Positions 33,966-45,700 of a stretch of DNA of 64,000 bases are shown here, piece by piece. Numbering within the stretch: the first letter of the stretch is position 1; the number at the start of each line of letters is the position of its first letter. This DNA comes from Dasyornis broadbenti (Eukaryota; Chordata; Aves; Passeriformes; Dasyornithidae): NCBI GenBank assembly GCA_013397935.1, contig VZRN01004254.1, forward strand, positions 62,001 through 126,000, read 5' to 3'. Below the pieces are notes generated by a model, which ran no database searches, was not told the DNA's origin, and saw only the letters and a program-made list of their open reading frames with translations. A program made the translations under genes and the position numbers.

Positions 33966-36900
33966 TGAGTCCTTGTGTTCCAGCTGCTCTGACTATTAGT
34001 CAGGGTGAGAGGAGCAGAGCACAGGAGACTGGAGAGCTGGGCGTCTCCCTCTGTTTTGGTGGTCTGAGTTGATTCAAACTCAAACCACCACAGCTACAAG
34101 TATGCATCCTGAAAGGTGCTCAATCAGCTCCTCCTTTGAACTCACTTTCTGATTTCAGAAAGCAAAACAACCAAAAATTGCTGTATTTTTACCTTAGGGT
34201 TTCTTAGGTATTTACACAGAATTAGTGTGTAATTATGGAAGATCTTGGGCTCTATCAAACCTTCCTTCTCCTGTATCACTGTGAGTCAGGCCCTCGTCCA
34301 ACACCATCTTGATACAGCAGCACACCAGGTTTGTGTATCCTGCAGCATATATTGGACAGAAATATGGAGGGGGGATGTCTGTATCTCATTAGACACAAAC
34401 TTGCTGCTATAAAACTAGGCCATTCCACTACAGGGTTATTAAAGATCATTAATTGTTTGCCACCCATACCGTGTTCTTGTTGACTGCTGCACAATTCCAG
34501 GACATACAGGGTAGAACAGAAAAGCATTTTCTTGTTGAAGAAGAAAGCAGAAGCTTGAAGTTGAAGAAGCAGAAGCTTGTTGATGCTTCTGCTTCTAGTG
34601 CCACTGAATGGAACAGTGAACAACTGGATATTCTAGCTCTCAAGACCCTCTACTTTGGAGGCTGAAAAACATGCAGCTTCATGCACTAAAATACTTTTTG
34701 GGATTTAGTTCCAAAGCAGATCATTATCACAATAGGTTAGGCTAAACAAATGAATAGCAATACACATATTTGCTATGCTTAAGAAAAGAAGAAGTGTTTG
34801 TCTGTGAAATACTTGCAAAGTGTGTCCCAAAGAGCTGTTGTAACTCTGGGTATGTTAAAATCGTTAGAAAAAGACCTTCTAACCTTACTGGAGTTTGCAT
34901 GAGGCATATTCCTCTGTCTCCTCCCTGAGAAGAGCAGGCATTAAGTGTTAGAGTGCGTTCTCATATTTTGTTCCCTTCACCCAAAACAGCTGCCTTTAGC
35001 AAAGAGACACTGGGAAATGTTAAACAGGCAGAACGAGACACGATGGATTACCAGTAAGAATCTACTACTCCTTCCACTCTGATCTTTGAGTAGCTACAGA
35101 TGTGTCTGTTCTGACAGGGGGTGACCAGCAGAACCTCCGATACCACCACGCATCAGTGGCTTTTGGAAGTGTGTGCTGGAGCAGCAATCCCAGCACTGCA
35201 CTGTTCCCAAACAACCCTGTAGTCTCATGAGTGATACTGAGGTGTGAGAAGCCTTCAGCAAGGCCAATGTTCACGCTAGTAACAGACTGTAATGCAGCCT
35301 ATCACCTAATGGATATGAACAGTTTTATTAAAGCTTCCTGAGCCATTCCTGTTTGAGAGTTGGAAAAAACCAAACCAGGACACAAGGATTTTTTGACATA
35401 CGGGAAGTACCACTGAAATCTAGAGCAGCTTTAAACAACTTGGCCTGTGGACCAAAGGGAAATCAGGATTTGGGAATTTGTACTGACACCAAAGAAATTT
35501 CCTCTTTGAGATGGCAGGGACTGGTGTCTTTAAAGGGCCTTGACACTGCTCCTGGGAAGGGAAAGACAACCATAGAAACTCTCTGTCCAGGTACAGGTAA
35601 CAGCATAGGAGTCAGAGGGGTTGGGAGGTTCCTCATAAGGGATCTGCTGCTTCAGGATTCACAGAGATTTTTCCAGGTGATGTCAGGATACTCTCCTCAC
35701 AGTGAGCTAAACACCAGAAGACACATCAAAGGAACACCTGGAAAACAGGAACTTGGAGTTAAGCTATCACGAGGCATAGGAAGAGGCTGAGGTGACACAC
35801 TGGTATAACCTGTTCAGATCAGACCTTCACAATGCCCAACTGGGCGTTAGATCTTTTAGGCAGATCTCAGCCAGTGAAATGGAAGCCCCAAATATTCACA
35901 GGCTGAACTGAATTACCTTTCCATCAAGTTTTTAATAGTCAACAGCAATGGAAGTATTCCAGAGTCACTGTGCTCTCCTTCCTCCCTACCCTGGGAGAGC
36001 AGGTGTGGGCAACGCACCAGGCCAAAAGTCAGAGACAATACCGGTACCCACAGCAGATGAAACAAACTTTTGGTAGAAGAGATTAGATAGGCTGAATTCA
36101 TTAAAACTTTAATAGATTAGGAAAGTTTTTAAGCTTTTAAGAAAACTGTGCAGACAGCTTGAGTAACAGTTTGGCAAGGGACAGAAAATACATGACAAGA
36201 TACAGGAATCACTAGATTTTGCTTTAAATCTATTTAAGCTATCTAATCTCTTCTTTTAACATGGAACACCTGAGACCTCAGCCTTAAGCTTTCATAACTA
36301 AGTCTGAAAGGTATACCGAGGAGAAAAAATCTGCATGTCTGTCATTTGACAAGGCTGTAAAGCAGGTTTTGTTTGGTTCTGTTGTAAACCTGAATAGCAA
36401 GAGTTCTGGCTGGTTCTACTGCAATTTTAATTAAAAAAATACAGAATGTAAGGTGGTTTTTTTCTCTTTAAATATTTAGTGACACTATCAATGTGAAGAG
36501 AGCTTGAAAGGCTCTTTAGGTTCTCTATTATTCAACTATGTTTACAGTTACATGGGGGAAAACTGCAAGATCTCTTTCTCAACCTCAGCCTGAAAATTGC
36601 CAAATAGCATGGAATGGAGGGAGCTCAATTCATCCTAATGTAAAATAACACACAGCACACCAGGGAAGCATGGATAATTTAAATACTGTTTTATTTAAAG
36701 ACAAATACAGTGCTAAAGAGACTGGGATACCAGGTTGGAAAGAGCTGCCTGAAGTCTTCAAGTCCTGCAAGCAGGGACAGTCTTCTTCCCCTGTCAGGAA
36801 AGTTCAGTTGTGAGATGAGTTGCAGAATTTGAAAATTTCAATCACATCTGTAACTAATCTTCCCCAGGGAAAGGAAGCCAAAACACTCTTGCTGATCTTG

Positions 36901-37287
36901 CTGGGCTCTAGATGGCTGAACAACTGAGCAAAATGCTCTAAGGCTGTTATTTCAGACTGTTTTTCTCTCAGTAGGTCTCAGAGGGAACACAGATCAGGCT
37001 GGAGGCCTGGGTGACATTCACAATATCCATCCAGGCATTTCCTTCTCTTGTTAAGCAGTAAAACGATGGGATTTTTGTGATAAGGCTTATAGATCCTCAT
37101 AAATACAGTAACAGGATAATTTCTTAAGAATAGCCAGTTGTTTCATCATTTAAAATTAATGCAGTCATACCTTTGCACTTAACATTTGAAAACATACGGG
37201 TATTACAGTGAGAAAAGGACTCCAGAAAAAGCAAAAAAGCCAGTGCTATCAGCTAACAAAGAGACCTGTGCTGTGTCTCTTCTCGTT
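33966..37287. other. BTD-ANKRD28 intergenic region; no gene recognised
   Basis: No exon with family similarity on either strand. It holds the hairpin at 34565-34596 and an unusually stop-free plus-strand stretch at 35353-35790, which has no recognised domain and no convincing ATG. A minus-strand AATAAA at 36690-36695 is a remote candidate for a long ANKRD28 3' UTR. Confidence 0.6.
34565..34596. repeat. Perfect 12-bp inverted repeat (hairpin), 8-nt loop
   Basis: agaagcagaagc at 34565-34576 and its exact reverse complement at 34585-34596, loop ttgttgat. It lies in a purine-rich stretch downstream of BTD with related degenerate repeats just upstream (gaagaagaaagcagaagc). Confidence 0.85.
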
Positions 37288-37390
37288 TCATAGAATATGA
37301 TTGGAAAGAACCCACAAAGATCATTGAAGTCCAGCTCCTGGCCCTCCACATGATCACACCAAGAATCACAAGTTCCCAAGAGCATTTAAC
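37288..37390 (-). mobile_element. CR1 LINE 3' fragment
   Basis: Reads tcatagaatatgattggaaa, gatcattgaagtccagctcc, tggccctccacatgatcaca and ccaagaatcacaagttccca, the reverse complement of the avian CR1 3' end. Short, 5'-truncated and diverged. Supports an avian source. Confidence 0.8.
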
Positions 37391-40300
37391 ACCTCAGGTT
37401 TCAGTCTGTAAAGTCTGAAGACCCATGTTTTATAAATTCTTATCTTGTCCAATTCAGAGTCACAGCTACATATTTATATACAAAAAATATTTTCCATCCC
37501 AATCAGAATTCTTCTCCAACTGTCCTGCCAGCTTCTGCAGTGTATTAAAGCGGATTATAAGGAAATCATCACAACTGAGATTACTGCAAGAGGCAATAAC
37601 TACCAATCTTGGATTTAAGGATTTGTATGAATTGGCTTGACCATCTTTAAGAATTTAAATACTTACTTTTCTGTGCTATTAATATTAATTTTGCCAAATT
37701 TAAAATCTGACCTATAGTTGTTTTAGAAGCTTAAACTACTTATTAAGAGATTAATAAAGGCTCTTCTCTCCAACGTTTAGTTAGTCTGATTCCAACAGGA
37801 CTGGATTATCAGAAATTACTGTCAGCACGAATCAGTGCTTTTTAACCAGAAGTGTGATGGCATTTCTTTTGTGGATACATACCATCAGCAGTGCAAAGTT
37901 GTGGCATATGAGGAAGGGCCTCCTGCTGTTCCTGCAGCTGTAGCCAGGGAAGCCCAGGGGGGCTCCCTCGCCTGCCCTGTGGTACATGGAGCCAAAGAGC
38001 ACGACCTCCAATACTCCAAAACTGCTGTTTCCATAAACACTTATCCTTTTTATTTAGGTTTCAGTTTTTTAAAATGTGAACTTCACTGACCCAAACATGG
38101 AATTGAGTATTATGGGCTCCCTGCAGACATCTGGCAGTGTTAAAAATGTTCCCTGATCGTGACAAACTTCTCACAACTAAATGCTAACCAGTTCTTTGGG
38201 CAGTATTCACTGTCACTTCCCATCTTTCTACAAGCTGAACTTCTCACGCAGTTATTGCAGGATCAACAACAGAAAGGTCACCACACTTCTCTTTTTTTGC
38301 TAACGAGAAGCTGAGCTACCCAAATACTTGTGTTATCCCCAACCAACTGCATTTAATGAACATTCTCTTATTTTTTTTGTAAAGTAGATATAAATAGAAC
38401 ATGTTATTCTGCATTACTACAGTAGTTGTTGTCTTTAAATGGGCATAATCTCTGGGCAAGACAGGAAGGCCAATTCCTCTCAAAACCAGAATTAATTGGG
38501 TTGGAGAATCTGTAAACATTATCTCATGCTCCTTTTTAGTTATCTTCCCTACAGTTTAGGTAGCAGCTTTGGGATCTTTACTGCTCCTTTTAACCTTTAA
38601 CCTCTCATCTATGCAGAGGTTAAAACTTTGAAGTATTAATTTTTACATATTAACGTTTTTTTCAACCAAACATTTGTTAATTCTTTAGCCTGGCAGCCAA
38701 AACCAGAACATAGACAAGTCAGAATTTTAAACAAAATAAATGACCAGAAAAAAACTCCAAACAATTGCAACCAAAGTTTCAAAAGTGCCTATAATGAAAG
38801 TTCTGACTATTCCACATATATTTATACACCCATTTTAGAGACATTTAAGCATCAGAAGGCAATTAAAAAGTTACAGGAGGAAATACAAAGAAGGACACAG
38901 AAGTCAAGATTTTATAAGGAATTACAAGAAAAATCTCTTCGATTGCACTAGGGTCACTCGTAGGGGGAGACAGACTGATTCTTCATCTTATCAGCATCCA
39001 GCATTTATACTGCAACATGACACTCTAAAAGTAACAGCTCAACCTATGAGGTTAATTCTGACTTGGCATTTTCTCCTCCAGAACATTTATCCTGAGAATG
39101 GAAAACCCATAAAACATCCCAGAAGTCAGAGTACACAGAAAGCTGAGCAGAGCCAGCTGTCCTCATTCCCTAAGTCCATTTGATATTTTTTTTTTCCCCC
39201 CAGGACAAAAAGCATTTCTTTTATCCTAATATATTGCTTCAGTAGACCAGCCAAGGCTCACTGCTCTCCCTTGGTGAAAATCCAAGAGATTGTTTGGATG
39301 AAGGCTGTAAGTATAACTGTGCCATATTCATCTGTAGAAAATCAGGATTTCTTTTAGAAAAATCAAGGTTCCAACATAATTTCCTGGAAATGAACAGGCC
39401 TCCAACTGAGGTATGAACATTTTTTTTTAAACTGCCACCAGCCACCATCAACATTCTTTGCTTTTCAGAAACAAAGAACCTGCTGTTCCTTGACCTCTCA
39501 TTAAGGAAGTGGTCTCTGAGCACAGTAGCATGGTCTTTAAACAAATCACGTTCGATTTCTGAAATTAGACCATATTATAATAATAGTCTCAATTATCACT
39601 TAAAAGGCACAATTACTGTCCTACCCATACAGCCAGGTAGTAATAGTTTTGGGGTTTTATTTTAAAACAAATACATGCAAATTGCAATGTACAGGCTTAC
39701 TGAATAAACTGAAATGATGAGATAGATGACATACACAAATCACATCAACTCTGAATTCCTAAATGGACTTAAGAATTCATAATTAGAAAAGACAGATATT
39801 TAGCTCAAAAAAGTTCAGAAAACCTAACTTAATGCAATTTAATGTAGTGAGAAACTTTTCTTCCTCAAGAGGTAAGTAGCAATCAAATGAAAGAAAGGCA
39901 CAATTTTTGATTGACATAAGGAAACAAATATGTTCAACAGCATTGTTTTCTGCATGTCCCTGTATTCCATATCCAAATCTTTAACTTTTAAACAAACTGA
40001 TGCCATATGAGCTTTTCCTCCTCTGTCACCCAGGCACACAGGAGATATGAACAGCTCAGCCTCCACTGCAGGGCAACTCCAGTAAGACAGGAGTGTCCCT
40101 GGCTATAATCTGTGCCCTTTGGCTAGACATCACACAGAGATAACAGACCTCAGACAGAGGTCAGCATAGATAATAAATGCCTATTAATATCATCCTTTCA
40201 CAGTGCTTTTGAATCAAGATCAGACAGTTTAATGAACAGAAATATGCAGCTGTTACCTGTTAAATAACACACGACTTGATGTTCTCATCAGGTTTTCCGT

Positions 40301-42466
40301 AAGCATTTGAGGAAAAAAATGGGTCCGTGTTGCTTCAGCCTTTGAATTTAAATGGTTGCAGTGAATCCCAAAACAGGCCAACGTGAATCTTTTGAGTGCT
40401 GCCTGTGTGCCTGGCTGAGGCACGAGCATCACTCCCACAGGGCCACACACGTGAGATTCAGAGGGAAGAGAGCACAGAAAACACAACCTCCATTAAATTC
40501 TCGAACTCTGCTCACAGATAAGCAATGAACACAGGCACAAATGGTTAAGAAAGCAATATTTATAAGGAAGCCTAAAGGAATAATGAAGTAATATTTCAAA
40601 TTACTTTAGGTAGCTCACCTTCACTTTAGAATTTAAAAGCTGGCAAAGCCTTCGTGAAGTAGATTTTATAAATTCCAATAGTTCGACAAACTTTGTCATT
40701 AATTCTTAGTACATACAAATACATTATTCATTAGTAGAACTCACATTTGGGTTTTATTATACTCTGTAAAATATACAGGAATCTTGAAGTACTGAAAGAG
40801 TGCAGGTAAATACAGTATTCAAGCAGTCACTATTGCTATGTACATGCTCATTAATTCTTCAAAAACCCAATAAAATTACCAAATAGATCAAAATATTGTC
40901 CCATGTTTCCACACTATGTTCAGAAAAGCAGCTGTTAATTTACAATATCAAAGATTTCCAGTTTCACAATACAAAAAAAGGATAAAAATGAAATTGGAAT
41001 CAGTTTGTAGTAATTTATTTGTACTTTGCCAGGACATGCAAGGATTCCTTGCATGTACATAAACAAATTCACTTGAAAAGTAACAGTTATAGTTAAAGCA
41101 GAGCCAAATAAAGTAAATTCATATTTAACAGACAAAACTTCAGCTTATTTATGTCAGTTTTTCATTCTTCAGGCAATTAAAAAAAACCACAGTAGTCTGT
41201 TATAAATTAAAAAAAATATTTGGGCAAGTCTGAACTACATTACTGGGACCTGTTTCTGCTGTTTATTTTCTAAATGGAGCACAACAAAGATACACAGCTC
41301 TTCCCACGGACCAGACACGGTACTTTTTTCTCTAATAGGGAAATATACTTTTAAATTCACCTCCCCTCTTCCCTCCCCCCTTTGTAAATCTGGGATTTAA
41401 AAAAAAAAAAGGTGACAGGGATATACAATTTTAATCTTACACACAAATTTATGATGTAAGGAAGTAGATAAGTTAGTGAAAAGAACTCTTAGTCACAACA
41501 GGGTTATCAACACATTTCAATTCAATTTTTTATGCAGTTTCATAGTTTCCAAGTTACTTGTGTATTTTTAAATTGAGAAAAATTCAATCCAAAACCCAAA
41601 AGTTAAAAAGAAAATCTGTAACTGTGCAACAATTACTTCTTCCCTCCCACATCTCCCACCCCTTCCTTCCCTTGTTTATTACACTGTACATTTTTCACCC
41701 TGACTTCACCTTGTTAGCTGGTTTAATTTTAGTATTATAAAAGTATGACAGATCATTTTCATTTCACCTAAAAGAAAAACAAAATAAAACTTAAAAGTAC
41801 ATCTGCTTTCTTTCATGGTACATTTAATAGTGTCGGAAGGCTTTCAGATGATTAAAAAAACAAATTCAACATTTAAACCCAAATCTAAGCTTCTTTTCCA
41901 GAAGTAATTAAGGTTTGGTTGAAATAACTTCTCAAATAACCTATTCCAGTTTTCACAAAAATGTATTTAATTTAAAAAAATCTTTAAGTTATTTGGTCCT
42001 TTGGCAATTTGCAGCACAAACAATGCCTACTGTACCAAACTCATTTATTGCCTTCAAAATGGTTTTAGGTTTATTGAGAGTATTTGAATCTAGCATCCTT
42101 TGCGTTGTACAATAATGTTGCTCATTTACACCAAGTTGGGTGCCCAGGCTGCAGGAATTACTCCCGGCACCAGAAACAGAATGGAAGAATACAGTTAAAT
42201 AAAACAGTTTTGACGATCTTTTTTTTTTTTTTTTTTTTCTCCCCCAAGGTTCCAAGTATTTTTTCAGGAATTTATGGTTCTTCTGCAAAATATGCTCTTA
42301 AAAATCTTCCTAGAGTCTCACAGATTTTTTTTTTATATGCAACCACAATAAAAAACATCTTCTCAAAGGTGTGTCCTCTTTCTGTATTCAAACAGCAACA
42401 GCTTTCTGGTAGCACAAGTCTGACCTTCCAGCGTGAGTGTTCACTCAGACCTACAAAAAATATGTT
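37391..42466 (-). other. ANKRD28: Intergenic region and ANKRD28 3' UTR
   Basis: AT-rich sequence downstream of the ANKRD28 stop. Minus-strand AATAAA signals are many (for example 42044-42049, and near 41675, 41263, 40740 and 39657), so the 3' UTR end is not resolved. Known mammalian ANKRD28 messages have long 3' UTRs. A T20 run at 42219-42238 (A20 in the transcript) lies about 230 nt past the stop and may cause internal oligo-dT priming. No other gene seen. Confidence 0.5.
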
Positions 42467-42753
42467 CTAATAGGTCTCAGAATCTGAGTCATTGAGCTCG
42501 TCTTCTTCTGTGTAGGGGTAGCCACCTTCCCTGCCAATGTTGTTGAAAGTACAGTAGGAGCTGTGGTCACTCCTCATGATTGGCAGGGAATCGAAGGTGA
42601 CAGTTTTTGAGGTGTTGGTGTAATGATTAATGGCATTGAAGGTGAGGGAGGGCAATGTGCTGCTCGATGAAACAGGCATCATGGTGGCCAGGATGAGAGC
42701 CAGGCAATCGGCCACGTCCTTGTTGGGTGCGCAGGCCAAAGCTGGAGTGTAAC
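42467..42753 (-). CDS. ANKRD28: ANKRD28 last exon, coding part and stop
   Basis: 287 nt coding: YTPALACAPNKDVADCLALI, then a non-ankyrin serine/threonine-rich tail with YTNTSKTVTFDSLPIMRSDH, ending DELNDSDSETY and TAG at 42467-42469. Acceptor TTTCTAG. The tail differs from human at scattered positions but keeps the acidic end. Confidence 0.97.
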
Positions 42754-45700
42754 CTAGAAATCAAGAGAAAACAAAACCTTCATTTAAAATAAAGACCATG
42801 TATAAATTTCTCCAAGATCATACAATCTTTCAGCTGCAAAAGTATTTTACATTGCTTAGTTCCACACTGTTTAGAAAATAAAAAAATTAAACAAACGCAT
42901 TATCAATTAGTATTTTTAAACGTCTGGTTACCAAAACAATCTTGAAGTTAATGGGCTTTGCAACAAAGCTGTAATTGTTTTGTTAAGCACAGCCAGACAC
43001 TCTCGGCCAATGAGAAAAGCCCAGATCTGAAAATGGTGAGGAAGTCACCTGGCTGAGGAGAGGCAACTAACAGCAGCCAACAGTGATGGGTGACGGCATT
43101 CACTAAAGAGCCACTGCAGAAACTACAGCTCAATGTGTTAAAAGTTTCTTCATCCAGAAGCTCCACTACATCTATTCATCACAGACAGTTACTTAATTAA
43201 CACCATGCTATCTCAGTAACAAGCTGGCTGAAGGACCAGGGCCAGTTAATTGAAGGCAGAGCATAAGTTTCAATTAAGCTATACTTTATTACAATATTCA
43301 GTAACAAAAATTATAAAGCCAATGCCTAACTTTTATTTGCAAAGTATCAATTAAAAAACTCCAGAGAAGTTTGAGGAAATGCCAGCTGGGTTAGCAGGCT
43401 AGGACTTGCAGAGACACCTCGTGGTTGCCCAACTGGTTCAGCCAAACTTCTGTCAGGCATTGCTGCTGTGACAACCCCAAAATGCAGGAGGTCTTGGGCC
43501 GTGGAATGATTTCCAGTCAGGTCACGTAGCTGTGACATCTCTCCTGGGTTTCTGTGGCTCTAATAATCCTCCAACATTGTTCCTTCTGCAGCTTCCCCTT
43601 CTCTCTGTACATGACTCTCTCATTCAATGTCAAGAAAAATGCTTCAAATTCTCCTCAGTGGAGATCCATGCACTGCTCCTGTCTCAGGCTTAACCATTTG
43701 CATGGCGCCTGAGGCTGAATTCTGGCACAAGCCTCGGTGCACCAAGGGACTGCACTTGGTGGTGCCACTGGCAGCTCTAAAAGCAGGGCAGTCTCCTAAG
43801 TACAACCACAGTTCACAGCTAATTCTGCTGCCAAGTGCAGGACAAGGTCCCCCTCCCTGGCTCCACCTGGCAGCATGTACCCAGGTCACCCTGCAGCATC
43901 TCTCACTGTGTGTCACAGAAATGCCCAAGGAAGACTCATATTCAGGCACATTTGGGAGTCTGAAATCCTGCACTATCCCCAGACCGCAACTTAAAGGTCT
44001 ACAACATCCAAGTAAAAAGCACACAAGTAATTTTAAATAATAGATGGCTTTAATGCAAAGTGCATGATAGACTTTTATCCAAATCTTAGGAAGACAGGGA
44101 AAACAAGGCTATGCCCATTCTACCAGCAAGTGTTTCAACTACTAAGGAATCATCTTTATTGTAGAAGTGGGTCCAAATCAAGTTTTAGGGTAGAGCTCAG
44201 GAGCATTTACTGTATTGTACAATTGAACGTAAGTATTAAACCAGTAAGTGCATTACGGAAATAACTGTAGCTAGAAATTAAGAAAACAGCAAGCAGGACA
44301 CAGTCTTGCAGTTGAACTATTATTTGCTCAGGGCAGACCTCGTGCTTGATGCTTTGAACAGAGCAAGACGAGAGTCCCTGCCCAAAGGAGCACATAATCC
44401 AAGGAAACACAGATAATTCAAGCACAGAACGCACCAGCTGACCATGCGATAGGGCCGTACAGAAGTGCAGCGCAGCGGATGTTTTCATTGTTAGTAAGGT
44501 ACCACAGCACTTAAACAGCTCAGAGTTAACAGTGACAGTCTGCAGAAGAGATACATTTTGAGAGGATTCAGAAGCAAGGGCCAGAGCTCGCCACACCTGG
44601 ATCATGACTGCATTTCAGGCATGTAAGGCAGAACAGAAGGCTCAGAACTGATACTCAGATGCACACCATTTAATATCTACAGTTGCTGGAGGTTGTATGA
44701 AGGTAAGATGACACACAAAATTATTCAACCTGGTCATATTCAACACCATTCCTTTCACTAATGTGACTTGATAAAAGTTAAAAGAAGAAAAACAAGCAGT
44801 CACCTGCTATTTTTTAGGGGTTTTGTTTGTTTGTTTACCCTCTTCCTCCCCCCCCCCCTTTTAAAGACTTCTAAGATCTTGAATACTCATGTTCTTCCTG
44901 GAACAGAGCATTCCAGTTCATCATAAAATAGCCTAATGTAAAGATCAGACAAAATACTTGCTTCTGTTAGAAGTTCTCTGTTCTTTAAAAACAGTCTTTA
45001 TAATGAACACACAATTGCAGGTCTCAAGCTCCTGGCTTTCGTAAGCAGGAATGAAATACCACAGTTTTATTGTTCCCTTAGACATAGCAAGATGAAGTAA
45101 CTGCTTACACCACAGAAGGCTGATATCTGTGTCCTCCACCATATTAACTCCACTATATTAATTTAAATTTGTAAGAACAAATTGTATTTTTATGTCACTT
45201 AACTGCAAAGTGATAATTCGTACGTCAGGGAAACAACAGATATAAATACTTTCAATTTCCTTTGAAGATGATATTGGTAAATGAACTGACTCCACCGAAA
45301 TACTCTTACTCATCTCTCCTATAATGGTCCCCATAATCTGTACTTGTACCTGCATACGCACAACAACAAAAAATTTACTATCTTCCTTTGTAGATGGGGC
45401 AATAGAAGCAGAATAAGGTGAGGCAGCCTCCTTGCACAACAGAAAACAGTCTGTGTGATGGACACTGACTTAAGACTAAAGCTGCCTCTGCCCAAATGCA
45501 GAGCTGCTCTCTCCCTGGGGCTTGAAAGTTTCCAGAAGATGCCTACAGGAAAATCAGAGAGTTATTAATGAGGTCAGTGCAACGAGAGTTCTCAAGATCA
45601 ACTGAATGAAGTGTTAACGCTGGGAAAGAGATGGGAATCTGAGGTACAAGTCATCTTGTAAGCACTTACAGAAAAGTTCCTTCCAGTAAACTGGAGATCT

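Noticed and set aside
37835..38089. 84-codon plus-strand frame between BTD and ANKRD28
   Set aside because: No domain, no splice logic and no similarity to either neighbour; not supportable as a gene.
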